A DNA stretch of 64,000 nucleotides from a bacterium (GTDB lineage: Bacteria > Zhuqueibacterota > QNDG01 > DSAB01), in the NCBI GenBank assembly GCA_016931965.1, contig JAFGDT010000074.1:1-64000 (forward strand). The letters run 5' to 3'. The translations under genes and the position numbers were made by a program. The first letter of the stretch is position 1; each line of letters opens with the position of its first letter. The notes below the pieces were generated by a model. It searched no databases. It had not been told where the DNA came from and saw nothing but the letters and a program-made list of their open reading frames with translations. Shown one piece after another: positions 62,517 to 64,000 of the stretch.

Positions 62517-64000
62517 TTATTCTTCAAGCATCTCAAAAAGTGATGCTCCTGCAGGAACCATCGGAAACACTTTTTCCTCAGGAGCCACCATAAACTCCAT
62601 GACCACAGGTTTATCTTTGATTTTCAAACTTTCCTTCAGTGCCGGGACAACATCCTTCGGATCGACCACACGGATGCCTATACCTCCGAATCCTTCGACA
62701 ACTTTGATAAAATCGGGATTCCCATCCTTGAGTACTGTTGCAGAATACCTCGCCCCAAAAAAGAGTTCCTGCCACTGCCGCACCATACCCAGATATCCAT
62801 TATTGAGAAGGGCGACTTTTACCGGCACTTTATATTTTACGGCTGTTGCCAATTCCTGAATGTTCATTTGAAAACCGCCATCCCCCGTGATGCAGAAAAC
62901 GATTTGATCCGGTTTGCCGATACTCGCACCGATGGCCGCCGGCAATCCATAACCCATCGTACCAAGGCCACCGGATGAAAGCAGTGTTCGGGGATGTCGA
63001 AATCCGTAAAATTGTGCGGACCACATTTGATTCTGTCCGACATCGGTAACGACAATGGCCTTTCGTTTACTGACCTCAGCAATCTTTTCCACAACATATT
63101 GAGGTAGGATCACTTGATCGCTCATCTTATATTTCAAGGGATGTTCCTTTTTCCATTGTGCAATGGTTTCTAACCATTCTTTGTTTTCAAGCTTATGGAT
63201 TCTTGCCGTCAGCTGAGGCAATGTTTCTTTCGCGTGACCGACAATCGGAATATTGACGGGAACATTCTTGGCAATGCACGATGGATCAATATCAATATGG
63301 ATCTTTTTTGATTTTTTCGAGAATGTCTCAAGTTTGCCTGTAATACGGTCATCAAAACGGGCACCGATCGCCAGCAATACATCACATTCGGTAATGGCCA
63401 TATTGGCATACCACGTCCCGTGCATGCCCAGCATACCTAAAGAAAGAGGACTGTCTTCAGGAAATGCACCAAGACCCAGCAATGTGGTAGTGACAGGAAT
63501 ATTTCCTTTAATGGCTAACTCCCGCAATTCTTCGGCAGCATTACCGGAAATAACACCTCCCCCTGCATAGATCAAGGGACGGATGGCATTGTTAATCATA
63601 TTGGCTGCTTTGGTAATCTGCTGAGCGTGTCCTTTGTATGTTGGACTGTAACCTCTGATATCCAATTGGGTTATTTTCTTATAGGATGTTTTGTTGACCA
63701 GAATATCTTTCGGTAGATCAATCAAAACCGGACCGGGTCTTCCCGTGGTCGCAATGTGAAATGCTTCATGAACAATCCTGGCCAATTGATTGACATCCTT
63801 GACGAGATAACTGTGTTTGGTAATCGGCCGGGTAATACCGATAATATCGGCTTCCTGAAAAGCATCGTTTCCAATCATAGGTGAGGGAACCTGTCCCGTA
63901 AAGACCACAATGGGAATAGAATCCATATGGGCATTGGAGATGCCTGTAACCGTATTGGTTGCACCGGGACCACTGGTGACCATAACCACACCGGGTTTTC
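62517..64000 (-). CDS. ilvB: Acetolactate synthase, large subunit (N-terminus outside the window)
   Basis: The last 494 residues of a ThDP enzyme that joins two pyruvates, or pyruvate and 2-ketobutyrate. The frame is open through the right edge, so about 70 residues are missing. Visible: KPGVVMVTSGPGATNTVTGI, FQEADIIGITRPITKHSY, GRPGPVLIDLPKDI, the FAD-domain MLGMHGTWYANMAI, and the ThDP-binding TGDGGFQMNIQELATAVKYKVPVKVALLNN. It is the first visible gene of the ilv-leu operon. Confidence 0.96.
   Translation of the reverse strand, partial: KPGVVMVTSGPGATNTVTGISNAHMDSIPIVVFTGQVPSPMIGNDAFQEADIIGITRPITKHSYLVKDVNQLARIVHEAFHIATTGRPGPVLIDLPKDILVNKTSYKKITQLDIRGYSPTYKGHAQQITKAANMINNAIRPLIYAGGGVISGNAAEELRELAIKGNIPVTTTLLGLGAFPEDSPLSLGMLGMHGTWYANMAITECDVLLAIGARFDDRITGKLETFSKKSKKIHIDIDPSCIAKNVPVNIPIVGHAKETLPQLTARIHKLENKEWLETIAQWKKEHPLKYKMSDQVILPQYVVEKIAEVSKRKAIVVTDVGQNQMWSAQFYGFRHPRTLLSSGGLGTMGYGLPAAIGASIGKPDQIVFCITGDGGFQMNIQELATAVKYKVPVKVALLNNGYLGMVRQWQELFFGARYSATVLKDGNPDFIKVVEGFGGIGIRVVDPKDVVPALKESLKIKDKPVVMEFMVAPEEKVFPMVPAGASLFEMLEE

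Noticed and set aside
1-64000. tRNA, rRNA or CRISPR array
   Set aside because: I scanned the intergenic regions by eye and found no cloverleaf with CCA-type ends, no rRNA motif and no regularly spaced repeat-spacer pattern. A weak tRNA could be missed without a covariance search.

Overview
The window reads as bacterial chromosome of moderate-to-low GC content from a Gram-negative, saccharolytic and probably anaerobic heterotroph. Evidence for a diderm envelope includes a DUF5916/CBM9 outer-membrane-type barrel protein, a lipoprotein, several Tat-signal enzymes and an OmpR-type two-component system. The family mix (DUF5916, DUF1080, TIGR03663/Agl23, GPP34, sulfatase, GH30/GH31) and the cmk-ispH-rpsA order suggest the FCB group or a neighbouring candidate phylum (KSB1, Calditrichota or Marinimicrobia type). 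That placement is inference only.

Layout. 1-2757: a truncated secreted protein is divergent from a response regulator/histidine kinase pair, with three perfect 11-bp-spaced ATTACA repeats between them, followed by a small tautomerase. 2793-9098: a DUF5916 barrel protein faces away from a cluster of DUF1080 lipoprotein, Tat-dependent Gfo/Idh/MocA oxidoreductase and DoxX protein; a GT2 glycosyltransferase follows. 9432-14719: an MFS sugar-type transporter, a long AT-rich gap, a discoidin-like secreted protein, an Agl23-type membrane protein and ApbE. 14774-33236, minus strand: metabolic and housekeeping genes. These are a methyltransferase, alcohol dehydrogenase, short pyruvate kinase, aldo/keto reductase, a 35-aa lysine-rich ORF, a frameshifted GPP34 gene, ptsI, def, thiC, mtaB, rpsA, ispH, cmk, a GNAT, rluB, scpB, scpA, trpS and an HNH nuclease.

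33387-40180, plus strand: a histidine operon, hisG-D-C-B-H-A-F-I. It is preceded by a near-consensus sigma70 promoter, a 27-codon leader peptide with seven His codons, and mutually exclusive 1:2, 2:3 and 3:4 pairings ending in a T-tract terminator. This is a complete classical transcription attenuator readable from sequence alone. hisF and hisI are separated by an array of palindromes. No hisE or histidinol-phosphatase gene is present here.

40401-53190: an accessory region. It holds an AT-rich OLD-family nuclease, a degenerate M23-like envelope protein, a RAYT-type transposase carrying a perfect 31-bp palindrome inside its reading frame, a sulfatase, an S41 peptidase, two GNATs, a DUF362 protein, a GH31 gene broken by a 4-bp tandem duplication, a GH30-like protein without an obvious nucleophile Glu, and a small membrane protein. 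53253-64000: mazG, then on the minus strand a branched-chain amino-acid operon ilvB(partial)-ilvN-ilvC-cimA-leuA-CBS-leuC-leuD-leuB ending in a terminator. Having both cimA and leuA beside one leuCDB set suggests isoleucine is made from pyruvate by the citramalate route with shared downstream enzymes.

No rRNA, tRNA or CRISPR array was seen. The strongest signals beyond ordinary gene calls are the his attenuator, the 11-bp operator of the two-component system, the palindrome-in-transposase, and the two frameshifted genes.
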